A DNA stretch of 64,000 nucleotides from contig NW_003314261.1 in the NCBI RefSeq assembly GCF_000143415.4, forward strand, positions 1,608,097 through 1,672,096, in the 5' to 3' direction. The position numbers and the translations under genes are program-made. Under the pieces are notes generated by a model. That model searched no databases. It saw only the letters and a list, made by a program, of their open reading frames with translations, and was not told where the DNA came from. Positions within the stretch are counted from its first letter, which is position 1; every line of letters begins with the position of its first letter. Source of the stretch: Selaginella moellendorffii. Lineage: Eukaryota > Streptophyta > Lycopodiopsida > Selaginellales > Selaginellaceae. Shown in pieces: positions 43,842 to 54,914 of this stretch.

Positions 43842-44111
43842 TCAAGATCTAGTCGAGAATCGAGCAGCCACGCAGCGATCTTACCTCCGTCATAGCTTCT
43901 CTCCAGAGTCGCGAATATTTGCCCTAGCCAGGGAAATTAGGGTTTAGGCGCGTTAAATGGCGCCCCGGAAGAACACTGTTAACGGCCGGGAAGGAAGCGC
44001 GAGTGAGTGATCTGGTGAGTGGCGCCACTGCCGCATTCTCGTCTTTCGTTGATCGATCGTTTCAGGGACAGGATCTTAAGCGTGGGATGAGATCGCCGTG
44101 GGCTGATCGCC

Positions 44112-45638
44112 ATGGAGGAGAGTTTTTTCTCCCAGATAAGGCTAGAGATTGCGGACGAGTATGAGAAGAGGAATGCCAAGCTTGCCGAGTGCTTGCGATC
44201 CATGGAAGGTGTCTATGACAAGCAAAAGCAGGATTTCCAGAAGAAGCAAACCTCGCTCGAGGCGGAGAACAAAGAGCTCAAGAAAAGGCTAGAGATGGGT
44301 TTTTCGCTCGGACCCGGGCCAAAATCCAAGCACGATGGGCTGCACGACGGAGAACCCAGGCGAGTCAAAGTAAAGTTTTTGAGATTTCTTGGCGTGCTCT
44401 CGGTTGTTCTTGGGAGATAGGAACTTCTTCTCCTTCCTCTTAGAGAGTTTTCTTTCTTGAGTTCTTTTGTTCTTCGCGAAACTAACGAACGTGGAGTTTT
44501 CTTTGTGGCAGGAACTCGAAAGCAAGATTCGAGAATTAAACCAGGAGCTCCAGAAAAAGGAAGAACTGACTGGTTACCGAAGAAAGAGAGACGACTGGGC
44601 GAAGTGGAAGCTCGAGGCCGAGGTGAAAGCTCTCCGCAAGAAAGCCACGGTTGGATGGATGCTTGGAAGTCTATGGGGCGAGTAACACTTTTTCCGTCTT
44701 TGCTCTTTCATTTTCTTTTCTCCATCCGTAGCCAGCTCTTGCCTCATTGAAAAATAGTGTTGTTTGTGTCTTCTCGTTTGCGCAGAAGTGAGCCTCCAGG
44801 GTGACGACCTTGGAGAAACCATATCCATGGTGAAAATGTTGAGGAAGCTACAGAAGGACCTGGAACGCGAAAGCTGGAACGTCACGGGTGGAAGCACCGA
44901 TGCTCTGGACAAAGATGTGCAAGTTCTCCTGGACAATGTTCATGCGGTCATTCAGAAATCTGGAGTCCCAGTTAAGGTACAATCACTTTCTTGGCTTTCT
45001 TTTAGAATGTTTTTTTTCTTGTTTATACGTTTCTAGATCTCCCTTTCAGCCACTCTAGAGTTTGGTCTTGCTTTCTTGTTGAAACTGATCGTTCAAGATC
45101 ACGTCCAGAATGAAATCATGTTTTTCTTTTTGTTTTTTCAGAGCAGTAAAAAGGACGAAAGCTCTCAGGCGCCGACGTCTCCCACTGCGGAACGCATGTA
45201 AGCTAAGCAGTCGCAGTGCCGTGCCTTGCACACTACTCATGCACGATATGATCTCTCACACTTTTTTCTTTATCTTTTCGTGCCAGGGCCAGAATCGGCC
45301 TCGTCATGTCCCCTCGATCTCCGGCCTCTCCGGCCTCTCCAAAGTCTCCGAGAAGATCAGTCCCTTCCACTTCTGTGAGCTTTGCGAAGGAGAAAGAGAA
45401 GGAAAGAGACGGAGACGTGCCAAACGCGCTAGCAAACACGCTCCTCGAGATGCACAACTTATGCGAGGATCCGGAAGTCCAGGGCAAGGGCCGGGGTGAT
45501 ATCAAGCAAATGCTCTCCAGCATCGACGCAAACATCAGAGCTCTGCTCGAGTCCGAAAAGAAGCGCACCACTGTGAACAGTGACAATCCAGTTGGAAAGC
45601 CAAGCTCGCCACCAACAAAAACCGTGTGGAAAGGATGA
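44112..45638 (+). CDS. Unrecognised coiled-coil protein
   Basis: Probable exons 44112-44369, 44512-44668, 44786-44976, 45142-45197 and 45287-45638, about 337 residues. The second donor is uncertain: the stronger-looking site at 44682 would break the frame, while the weaker GTCTAT at 44669 keeps it. The N-terminus is a long charged helix with heptad character (IADEYEKRNAKLAECLRSME, KQKQDFQKKQTSLEAENKEL, then ELESKIRELNQELQKKEEL). A middle segment (DDWAKWKLEAEVKALRKKA) is followed by a Ser-Pro-rich part (SPRSPASPASPKSPRR) and a C-terminal helical domain (LLEMHNLCEDPEVQGKGRGD, IKQMLSSIDANIRALLES). The SP motifs suggest phosphorylation by proline-directed kinases. I do not recognise the family. 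It is head to head with the ZOP1-like gene, 270 bp apart. Confidence 0.75.
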
Positions 45639-45668
45639 AAAAAACAGCTTTTTTCTTCGCCAAGATGA

Positions 45669-45717
45669 AGAACACTCGTTTAGAAGCTCATGGAAGTATT
45701 GTCCTTCGATTAAAACT
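45669..45717. repeat. Direct repeat upstream of flavoprotein gene, copy 1
   Basis: About 49 bp including TTTAGAAGCTCATGGAAGTA. It recurs at 45828-45874 with few changes. A second shared block (ACCGAGCATGGAGTCCTTCC near 45771) recurs at 46012 over the start codon of the flavoprotein pseudogene. Confidence 0.9.
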
Positions 45718-45827
45718 CTAGAACAACCATGCGTGCGCTCAAAGCCAGAAACAAGCGAATGAAGTTCTTACCGAGCATGGAGTCCTTCCATTCTCCTCGC
45801 CTTCCTGAAAAAAATAAAACGTTCGCC

Positions 45828-45874
45828 AAGAACACTAGTTTAGAAGCTCATGGAAGTATTGTCCTTCGATTAAA
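45828..45874. repeat. Direct repeat upstream of flavoprotein gene, copy 2
   Basis: Second copy of 45669-45717. Together with the paired start-codon blocks it shows that the 5' end of the flavoprotein gene was duplicated in tandem. Confidence 0.9.
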
Positions 45875-46017
45875 CTCTGAAACTATAATCATTTTGGTAC
45901 TAGTTTATCAAATGTGTTAGTGTTCTACTTTAACCATGCAATCAAAGTCAGGCTTGCTTGCATGGGTGACACTGCTCATTACTTAGCGAATGGAAGCAAA
46001 GGAAGTTTTTACCGAGC

Positions 46018-47753
46018 ATGGAGTTCTTCCATCCTGCTCGTCTCCTCCTCCTCCTTTCGATCTTAAGTCCACTCTCCCTGCTTAGCAGCGATGGAGGCCA
46101 CAAGTGCACGCCTTTGAGTTCCTGCTGGCCAAGCTCCACACTCTGGTCGGCTTTCAATCGCTCCATCGATGGCCGCCTCCTCGCCCCAAAGCCATACGCC
46201 TGGCCGTGCCACACTCCGCAATACGATCCGGCCGCTTGCAGCGCTGCTAGGCAGCTCCAAAACAATCCCTTCGCGCGAAGCGACGTGGTCGGGGCCATGC
46301 AAACTCCAACCTGGGAGTCGGGCATCGCTGGTCTCGGCTGTCCGCTGAATGGAAGCGGCGCTCTTTCCACTCCCTGCTACCAGGACCAAGTCTCCGCGTA
46401 CGCCATCAACGTCTCCAGCGTCTCTCACGTCCAGGCCGGAGTTCTCTTCGCGCGAAAGTTTAACTTGCGGCTGGTACCGGGCATGACTACTTTGGCCGGA
46501 GCACTGCCACTGGTTCCCTGTGTATCTGGCTCCACCATCTCACGGACATCTTCACGGACGATTCCTTCGTTCCCGAGAGTTGTCCGGGATGTGATCCGCT
46601 CCCTGCCGTGACTGCCCAGCCTGGAGTAACTTGGAAGTCTCTCTACGATTTCCTCGACCGCAGAGGACGAGTCGCCGTCGGGCCTATGGCATCCTCCCTG
46701 AGTGCTGCCGGAGGTTTCGTCCAAGGCGGTGGCCACGGGCCTCTGTCAAGAACTTTCGGCTACGCTGTTGACAACACTCTCGAGCTCAAGGTGGTGACGG
46801 CTGATGGACGAGTCCGAGTAGCCAACCAGTGTCAAAACCCGGAGTTGTTCTGGGCTCTCAAAGGTGGCGGCGGAGGGACTTTCGGTGTCGTGGTTTCCAC
46901 GACGTACCGGACCTTTCCTGAGCTCAAGCTTGGCTACCTTCACACACTGTTCATCGCTGCGTCTTCCAGCCCCTCGAGCCACAGGGATCTCGTCGCCAAG
47001 TTTGTGGAAGTCACGCCTTCCATGGACGAAGCTCGGCTTGCCGGCTACTTCTACATCTACACCAGCCTCGTAATCATCTCTTTCGTGCTGCCGAATGGAA
47101 CAGTCGCGGAAGCACAGGCTGCGTTTGCTCCCCTGGTTTCCTACGTCGATAAGAACCCGGAGCTCTTGGTCATCAACAACACTGTCACTTCCCACGACAC
47201 TTTCGTCCAGTGGCAAGACGGAGTTCTCTGCGCAGTCAATCCAGTACTGTGCACCGATGCAACCGGGACAAGCGGGCTTTTCGCGACGCGGTTCATGCCC
47301 AAGAAGATCTTCCAGGAATCACCAGCTGTGCTGACCGACACCCTCATGCGAGTTCTGTTCGAACGTAACTTCAGTCCCATCTTCGGCTTGTTTGTGTTTG
47401 GAGGCGCAGCATCGAGCGTCCAAGGCAGGAACAATGCCCTGAGCGCCGTCTGGAGGGAGGCTCTGTGGCATGTACTCATCGTTAGGACCTGGAACGAGAG
47501 CACGAGTGTGGAGGAGCGATATCAGTTTTCTCGAAGTCTCACCTCCGCGAATGGTCTGTTTCGAAGCATCACGCCTGGCGGAGGGTGTTACAAGAACGAA
47601 GGAGATTACTTCGAGCCATACTGGGAGGAGTCGTTCTTTGGTGAGAAGTACTCGACGCTCAAGGCCATCAAGGAGAGCGTGGATCCGACTGGCCTGTTCT
47701 TGTGTTGGAAGTGCGTTGGAAGTGAAAGCCTGGTTCAAGGTGGAGCTTCTTAG
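46018..47753 (+). pseudogene. FAD-linked oxidase copy 1, single frameshift
   Basis: Closely related to the intact copy at 48197-49963 along its full length. The first frame (46018 onward) has a signal peptide (LLLLLSILSPLSLLSS) and matches up to KFNLRL. There, at about 46474-46490, 13 bp of the intact copy are replaced by 3 bp, a net loss of 10 bp. The frame shifts just before the FAD-binding GHD motif and stops at 46611. The rest (GHDYFGRS, then VTAQPGVTWKS through the C-terminal BBE domain GGGCYKNEGDYFEPYW) stays open in the second frame to the stop at 47753. Only this one lesion is seen, so the loss is recent or could be an assembly error. It has no introns. Confidence 0.88.
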
Positions 47754-48196
47754 AAATTGTTCTTACGCAAGAGTAAAAGAGACTTAGCATTTCTATCGCG
47801 AGAAAGTCGAGTATAAATGCTAGCCAAAACCGATACGCGAAACAGGACAGTGCTGGCGTTGCTGAAACGTCTGGAAAATGTTAGCTTACCATCCAGCGAA
47901 AACAACGTGGAACTCGCATCAAACCTTTGATCCGATTCACTTGGAATTTTTGGGTCGAATATATCTTCCGGGTTTGGCTGCTGCCAAGATCATAAAAAAA
48001 ACTCACATTTGACAATATACTCCACAAGGACATATATACTTTGCCTTCGTGTCCAAGACCTGATTAAATCCAAGCGTCGTTATGAAAGACTTTGGAGCGA
48101 AAGAAGAAAAGACAGGACACTTACGTCGCCGAAGTGATCGTGTTGTGGTCCACATACGCTTTAAGTAGGCACAAGGAAGAGAAAGTCCAGCAAACC
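47754..48196. other. Intergenic between the two flavoprotein genes
   Basis: About 440 bp holding the 3' flank of copy 1 and promoter of copy 2. Nothing specific recognised. The reading frame of copy 2 is open upstream to 48092, but the signal peptide starts at 48197. Confidence 0.5.
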
Positions 48197-49963
48197 ATGG
48201 AGTTGTCCTTTCATCTGATTCTTCTCTCTCTCCTGCTTAGCAGCTATGGAGAGAGCAGCTGCAAATGCACGCCTCGGAGCTCCTGCTGGCCAAGCTCCAC
48301 AATCTGGTCAGCTTTCAATCGCTCCATCGATGGCCGCCTCCTCGCACCAAAGCCATACGCCTGGCCGTGCCACACTCCGCAATACGATCCGGTCGCTTGC
48401 AGCGCTGCTAGGCAGCTCCAAAACAATCCCTTCGCGAGGAGCGAGGTTGTCGGAGCTATGCAGTATCCGAACTGGGAGTCCGGCATCACCGGTTTCGGCT
48501 GCCCGCTGAATGGAAGCGGCGCTCTTTCCAGTCCCTGCTACCAAGACGATGTCTCCATCTACGCCATCAATGTTTCCAGTGTGTCTCACATCCAGGCCGG
48601 AGTCGTCTTCGCCAAAAAGTATAACTTGCGGCTGGCGATCAAATCGAGCGGGCACGACTGGCTTGGCCGGAGCACTGCGCCTGGCTCGCTGTGCATCTGG
48701 CTCCACCATCTCACGAACATCTTCACGAACGACTCTTTCGTTCCGCAAAGTTGTCCAGTAAGTGATCCGGTCCCTGCTGTGACTGCCCAGCCTGGTGTTA
48801 CTTGGGACTTCCTCTACGACTTTCTGCGCCAGAGGAACCGGGTTGCCGTCGGGCCGATGGGATCCTCCCCGAGTGCCGCGGGAGGCTTCGTCCAAGGCGG
48901 TGGCCACGGGCCTTTGTCGCGGACGTTCGGCTACGCTGCTGACAATGCTCTCGAGTTCACGGTGGTGACGGCTGATGGACGAGTCCGAGTAGCCAACCGG
49001 TGCCGAAACCCGGACCTGTTCTGGGCTCTCAAAGGCGGCGGCGGAGGAACTTTCGGCGTCGTTGTTTCCGCGACGTACCGGACTTTCCCTGATCTCCAGC
49101 TCGGCTACGTCCAGACTCTGTTCATCGCTGCGTCTGCCACTCGCTCCAGCCACGAAGATCTGATCGCCAAGTTTGTGGAGGTCACGCCTTCCATGGACGA
49201 AGCTCGGCTTGCCGGCTACTTCTTCCTCTACACGAACTATATCACCCTCTCTTTCGTGCTGCCGAATGGAACAGCCGCGGAGGCACGGGCGGCGTTTGCT
49301 CCCCTGGTTTCCTACGTCGAGGGGCATCCCCAGCTCTTCGTCATCACCTACACCGTCACCTCGTATCCAAACTTCGTCCAGTGGCACGACGGAGTCCTCT
49401 GCGCGACCAATCCCGGAGTGTGCACCGATCTAACAGGCGCGCCTCGGGCTCTGGCAACGCGGTTCATGCCCAGGGCGATCATCCAGGACTCACCGGCGGT
49501 GCTGACAAACGCCCTCGTGAGAATTCTCTTCGAGCGGAACTTCAGTCCCATCTTCGGCTTGTTCGTGTTTGGAGGCGCGGCAGCGAGCGTCCGGGGCAGG
49601 AACAATTCCCTGAGCGCTGTCTGGAGGGAGGCTCTGTGGCATGTCAGCCTCTCCCGGACCTGGAACGACAGCACGACGGTGAAAGAGCGGCAGCAAATCT
49701 TCCAGTATCTTACCACGACCGACGACATTCTTCGCAACATCACGCCCGGCGGAGGGTGCTACAAGAACGAGGCGGACTACTTCGAGCCATACTGGCAGGA
49801 CGCGTTCTTCGGGGAGAAGTACTCGGCGCTCAAGGCGATCAAGGAGAGCGTGGATCCAACCGGCTTGTTCCTGTGCTGGAAGTGCGTTGGAAGCGAAAAT
49901 CTGGTCCAAGGCAACTGCAAAGCCGCAGGAAATCGAAAATCGGAACATACCTCACTCACATAG
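48197..49963 (+). CDS. Secreted FAD-linked oxidase, intact copy 2 (BBE-like)
   Basis: An intronless 588-residue protein. Start chosen at MELSFHLILLSLLLSS, a signal peptide; an in-frame Met at 48092 would add 35 charged residues in front of it. It has an FAD_binding_4 domain with IKSSGHDWLGRS (H153 is the likely covalent FAD ligand), GGFVQGGGHGPLSRTFGYAA, VVTADGRVR and ALKGGGGGTFGVVVS, and a C-terminal berberine-bridge-type domain (GGGCYKNEADYFEPYW, GEKYSALKAIKESVDPTGLF). Several N-glycosylation sites (NGS, NVS, NDS) fit secretion. The N-terminal CKCTPRSSCWPSSTIWSAFN segment resembles fungal isoamyl-alcohol-oxidase-like enzymes more than classic plant BBE proteins. The substrate is unknown; such enzymes oxidise alcohols, sugars or alkaloids with O2. 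Confidence 0.9.
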   Translation: MELSFHLILLSLLLSSYGESSCKCTPRSSCWPSSTIWSAFNRSIDGRLLAPKPYAWPCHTPQYDPVACSAARQLQNNPFARSEVVGAMQYPNWESGITGFGCPLNGSGALSSPCYQDDVSIYAINVSSVSHIQAGVVFAKKYNLRLAIKSSGHDWLGRSTAPGSLCIWLHHLTNIFTNDSFVPQSCPVSDPVPAVTAQPGVTWDFLYDFLRQRNRVAVGPMGSSPSAAGGFVQGGGHGPLSRTFGYAADNALEFTVVTADGRVRVANRCRNPDLFWALKGGGGGTFGVVVSATYRTFPDLQLGYVQTLFIAASATRSSHEDLIAKFVEVTPSMDEARLAGYFFLYTNYITLSFVLPNGTAAEARAAFAPLVSYVEGHPQLFVITYTVTSYPNFVQWHDGVLCATNPGVCTDLTGAPRALATRFMPRAIIQDSPAVLTNALVRILFERNFSPIFGLFVFGGAAASVRGRNNSLSAVWREALWHVSLSRTWNDSTTVKERQQIFQYLTTTDDILRNITPGGGCYKNEADYFEPYWQDAFFGEKYSALKAIKESVDPTGLFLCWKCVGSENLVQGNCKAAGNRKSEHTSLT

Positions 49964-50930
49964 ACCCCACATAGACATTGTAAATAAAGGTAATACATTT
50001 GTTTTCCGAGCACGAAAAACAATGACAGCTTGTTTCTCCGAATTTGGCAATGATATGGACTCTGCAGCATTTTTCCAAGTTGGATGTGAACATTGTAGAT
50101 TTATTTACATATAATTAATTACGTTTGAATGCAAGTTATTCCTTGTAAGTAAGATGTAAGCTCCTAATTACATACAATCCACCACGCTTACAATCCATCA
50201 TGCTTTATGTAAGTTTCCTTTAATATGGACTTTGGCTACTTATATACATTCCTTGTAGATATAAAATTTTAAAGCCACCATGGTTCATGTAAGCACCCCA
50301 CTTCCTTGCAAATTCACTTTTTTAATACTTTTAGCTCTTTAATTCTGACTGATTACCTATCCTCAAAGGTCTAACCCTAAACTCTTAATAATGTTGTTTC
50401 CTTTTGGTTGCATCAGAAAATTTCATAAAGGTTGGCTTTTATGAAAATTATGGCAATCAGGATTAGGTTCCAGGTCATTGTGGTCTATTATAGGGGAGTG
50501 GCTAGGCATCAAGGCACAGGCCAATAGAAATTTTTTCACAATTAAATCTTCAATATTTCTGTTTGCTTTGCATGGGATCTTTCCATGGAACAAAAGGATG
50601 AGAAAATTCCAAATCAAAGTTGCATCTCTTTTACAGCTTTTGTTCTCCCTTTTTTTTAAAAATTTCTTTCCCTCTTCTGCTTTGTTTGTAATAGCTCCAA
50701 TGTTTAGAAGAGCCTTTGCAAGTATTTACATACACTAGACTTGATCCAGGTCTTCCTGTAGAAGTTGAGCAGGCAAGTCTTGGCATGAATCCCCACCACA
50801 AGTCTTCATGTAGTGTTCTTCACGGGATCGAAACATGCGCTGGTCCTCCATTTTCCAACGGAATGACTAATAACACTTTACAATAAATCCTTTGTAGAGT
50901 TACAAAAAAGTTGCGTGTTGGTAAGCTCGC
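49964..50930. other. AT-rich intergenic stretch
   Basis: 3' flanks of two convergent genes. Short repeated words (ATGTAAG, CTTGTA, ACAATCCA) around 50100-50290. No gene supported. Confidence 0.6.
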
Positions 50931-53900
50931 TCAGCTCGTGCCGTGATGATCCTCGGCAACTATCTGGCTTGAATCCATGGCGCTGCTCTGCTGCTGCTCC
51001 TCCCTCTTAGAGCCTGGAAAGCTGGCCCTGGCCAGCTCGCGCAGAGTTTTCAGCTCGCTCGAGTTCGTGTCCGACCTCGACGGCCTCGTCTTCTTGCCTT
51101 CAAACGACACCGACCTCGACCAATGGCCTGGAACCTTGTGAAACGATCCCGCTGGCTGGAGGAGCCTCCCGGAGCCGGACGAAGCCCTCGACTGCTGGCC
51201 CAGGCTGCGAGGATCGACGAGCGAGGGGGAGCCTGGATCGTAGGCCGGACCGCCCGTCTCGGTGAAGGAGATCGGGGAGCTCGAGGGAAGAACTTTGCTG
51301 CGTTGTTGGAAGTCCGGGGACGGGCTGAGATGCACCACGGGGACCAGTCCGATCCTCGGCTGCTGCGGAGGAGTGATGAACTTGGGCCACTTTCTCTGCG
51401 GGATGAATGGAAAAACCAGTCCTTTCCCCAGCATCCTCATCCCCGCCTCGAACGATGGCTCCTGGGGAGCCGAGAGCTTGAGCAGCTTCTCCATGAGCGC
51501 GTACCACTCGTTTATCAGCTGGCACATGAAGCTCGACAGCAGCAGCGTCACCATGGCGATGCCCAGGCTTCTCCGGTTGTCGGACGAGTGGTCGTCGGGT
51601 AACAGGGCCATCCCGATGCTGAAAACCGCAAGCTCGCACAGCAGCGACACGCTCTCCACCAAATGCACGCCCCTTCGAATGTAAGGCTTGAAGAGGATCA
51701 GGTAAAGAAGCTGGATCAGAGTGACTGCCAGCGCCAGAGAGAGCTGCCTCCACGAGACTTCGCTTCCAGGATGCACTCCAAAGACTATTCCCAGGGTGGC
51801 ACGCCTTGCGATATCGGCCATGATGTAGAAAACTCTGGCAGCACCTATTAGCTTGTGCGCTTTGGAGACGGACATGTCGACGCTGTCTTCGTCGGAGTTG
51901 ACGGGCTTCATCCTGCCGATGCCTTTGCCTTCACTGTCCACCCATTTTGATCCATAGTCCTCGTCCACATATACCACCCTGGGAGGACCTTTCCGGTTCT
52001 CAAACAGCAAGCCAAACTTGGGGATGAAACTGGACGAGAGACCCTCCTTGCGGACCCACTTTCCAATGTGACTTTCGCCGAGTAGCAAACGCACTACTCC
52101 CCGGCAAACGTGACCGCCTGCCTGACTCCTGTACTCTTTGTACTGAACCAATGCACCCCAGATGACCGCGACCAGCAAAAACATCAGCACGGAGAGGAAG
52201 AAGCCAGTTGGAACTGCAAGTAACAACACTCCCACAATGATCCCACCGGTTGTACCACCTGAGCAAGGCAATCGTGACTCGCACAAGCAAAATAACAGCA
52301 GACTTCTTACCCCGAATGATGAAGGCCGCTGCTTGACAGATACACGGTAAAGCAACGTAAAGGAGAAAAATCTCGAAGCGAGGAAGGGAAAGAGCGCCTC
52401 TGAGAGTTGCCTCCGTTCTCCATCGTAGAAAATAGAGTAGCAACAGGTGGAAAAGAACGAAACCACCCCCGAAAACTCCCAACCAAAACATATTCTTCCC
52501 GAAGTCGTTCCATCTGTAGCTTGAATCGAAGAAGTTAATTATATACATGACCTTGTGAACTTCTACGTACCCGTTATATTTCCCTTCAAGAACGACAGAT
52601 TCTCCGTGTTGCATCTGTGAGAAAGCCTCCAGGTAAATGATAGCAACACAATGCGTCATTTGTACCTGAAAGAAAAGCCTATATTCGTCTGAGCTTAACG
52701 CGGGTCCATAAAGAGTTGTGTTGGACCCCAGCTTTCGGCGTGTTTCCAAGTAATCCAAAGAATAAGGACTGTTGGCTTGGTAATGTAGCTTATGGCTCAG
52801 AATAGATTGCTGTTTTTCCCATGGAAGCTTGACGTGAGGGATAAACCATTTCATGCTCCGGACAGTTTCACTATACTCAACAGGAAAATTCGTTGAGGCA
52901 TAATATGATAACGCAAACACTTGTAGATGTCCGGCCATTCCCTGCATACATTCCATCAGTACAGAGTGGCATCCTCATGATTCACATACCAGAAGATTTC
53001 CTGATGGATTTGACACAATAGAGCTCACAGTCCTGCTAGTAATCGCACCAGCTCCCCCCAAACTAGTGGAGGCTATAGAGACCAGCCCCGAAGTTATGAA
53101 TGTAGCAAGTATACCCGCTGTGACAAAACAAGACGAAGCGACTGCAATTGCAGGTGGTGAATCTAGAAACAGAGTAGCCCGTCAGAAACAAGAAACTTTT
53201 TCTCTACTGAAAAGACTGAAAAACTTACAATGGCGTACTTGCAGCTGATTGGATGCAAGATTTGGATTTCCGGCAATATCAGTCGTCTTGTTTTCAGATA
53301 TAAACACCGTGACAACTTGGTCAGCGGGAATGAGTAGCTCCGCGAAGTATTTGCTCTTAGTTATTTCGCTTAGCCTGCAATCCGGAAACGTTTAAAGTTG
53401 ATAACCCAACATAAATTTGCTAACCTCGTAACTTTGCCAGCAGACAAGTTGAAATCTAATGAATCAAATAAAAAAACCGGTTCAGAAAATTCAATCCAGA
53501 CTCCGGTAGTGCGTTTCCTTGTTTTCACGGACGACGATGGGGATAGTAGTAACTCCGGCCTCTTACGATCTAGAGCCAAGCTTCACGGTTATTTACATTC
53601 ACAAGAAAGGATTACCGTATAAGAAGCTGACACGGTTTGACTGCAATACGTAAGTTCCATCACGGCTTTGCAAGCCTCCCTGAAGTTGTACTGTCACAAC
53701 GGCGGAGTCCGAGATATTCGTGAGCTGGGGAAAGAGACTTTGAGTGCCGAAATATAAGAATGCAGTTTAGTTACCAGAAAGCCGTATCTCCGCTTGCCGT
53801 GACTTTTTCTTTCTGTTGGTTGAAGAACACCATCAGTAACATTCAAGGCTCCAAGAATCTCTTCAGTCGTGTTGACTATAGGCCGTGAAAAGTCCAAAAA

Positions 53901-54914
53901 TATCCCAAGGTCGCCGATATCTCTGGTCACCTGCAGGGATCGCGGTTGCTTATTGACTACCACTTGAACTTCCGTGATTCCGGTCCAGAGGTTAACATCA
54001 ACAGGAGTTCTGTCTGCAAATGAAACACCACAATTACATTCATACTATAGCTGAAAGAGCATACCAAAGCGCACAATGACACTCGAGTTGTCTCCCCTCC
54101 GGAACTTGTTCCCAGCCAAATCGCTGCAAAATTCTTTTCCTAACGCAACAATGACTCGGCCCGACTGAGTTGCAGCTGATAAATTGAGTACAAGGTTGTA
54201 CTCCAAATTCGGTCGGATAACGCGCAAGCTTGATGGCACAATACTTCCAGGACCGTGGGTAGCTACCTAGAAAAGTTGAAAATTGTTTGCAAGAAAGCAT
54301 TTTCTACCTTTTTTAAAAACTTACAGGACAATTTGCAATGTCAGAACACTTAAAACCACCATCTCCAGCGCAAGATTCACTTAATATGATATGCAAAGTG
54401 GCATTCAAGGCATTGGTAAATTCTCTGTCAACCGTTATTGATCCGGTTGGGGCTATAGAATCTGTAAATTGGTCGTTAGATATGAAAAACCGAGAAACTG
54501 GGGAAACTGACCGACAGTCCAATTGTAGCTCACGGATGCTGAAGAATTGACCCTCTGTATCGAAACTTCAAAAACGTGATCGCCATCTATTAAACTCGAG
54601 TAAGAATCTCCGCGAGAAGCGCAATCGTGAAATGGCGATCCATCCAGCTGCGCATCAAACAGCAAACTTTAAGAAACGAGATAGAAAGAAAAAAACAAAC
54701 ACAAAGAAACACAAAGAATCCGATACAGTACCTTGCATTGAATAGCACAGTCACTGCAAGCATCGTTTCCTCCCGAGGCATTCTTTACCATGAACTCAAA
54801 GGTGGCATTCCTTTGAGCAGTCACGAGCGCCGGTGCTCTCGTAAGCACTGGAACCTGAGCTTGAGCCCATAAACATCCCGACAAGAGCGAAAGAATCCAC
54901 AGCAGCGACGCCAT
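50931..54914 (-). CDS. Large membrane protein: Ig-like ectodomain plus multipass region
   Basis: Thirteen exons sum to 3327 nt, 1108 residues: 54732-54914, 54512-54647, 54325-54461, 54065-54265, 53775-54014, 53616-53724, 53425-53569, 53229-53374, 52990-53162, 52666-52941, 52571-52614, 52311-52519, 50931-52258. Signal peptide MASLLWILSLLSGCLWAQ. The ectodomain (to about residue 430) has repeated bacterial-type Ig-like elements (SIAPTGSITVDREFT, RTPVDVNLW, DRKRPELLLSP, IEFSEPVFLFDS, DIAGN twice) and many N-glycosylation sites. From about residue 440 come many hydrophobic helices (FVTAGILATFITSGLVSI; MFWLGVFGGGFVLFHLLLLY; GIIVGVLLLAVPTGFFLSVL; a four-helix set to about residue 860). The tail is Ser/Pro-rich and cytosolic. 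This layout fits an undescribed plant membrane family with a TRP-like look; I cannot assign a function. The start at 54914 was chosen for the signal peptide. Confidence 0.85.

Noticed and set aside
48308-49387. 359-codon open frame antisense to the intact flavoprotein gene
   Set aside because: It mirrors a long GC-rich exon with strong codon bias; the sense frame has all the domain motifs. The same pattern occurs in copy 1.
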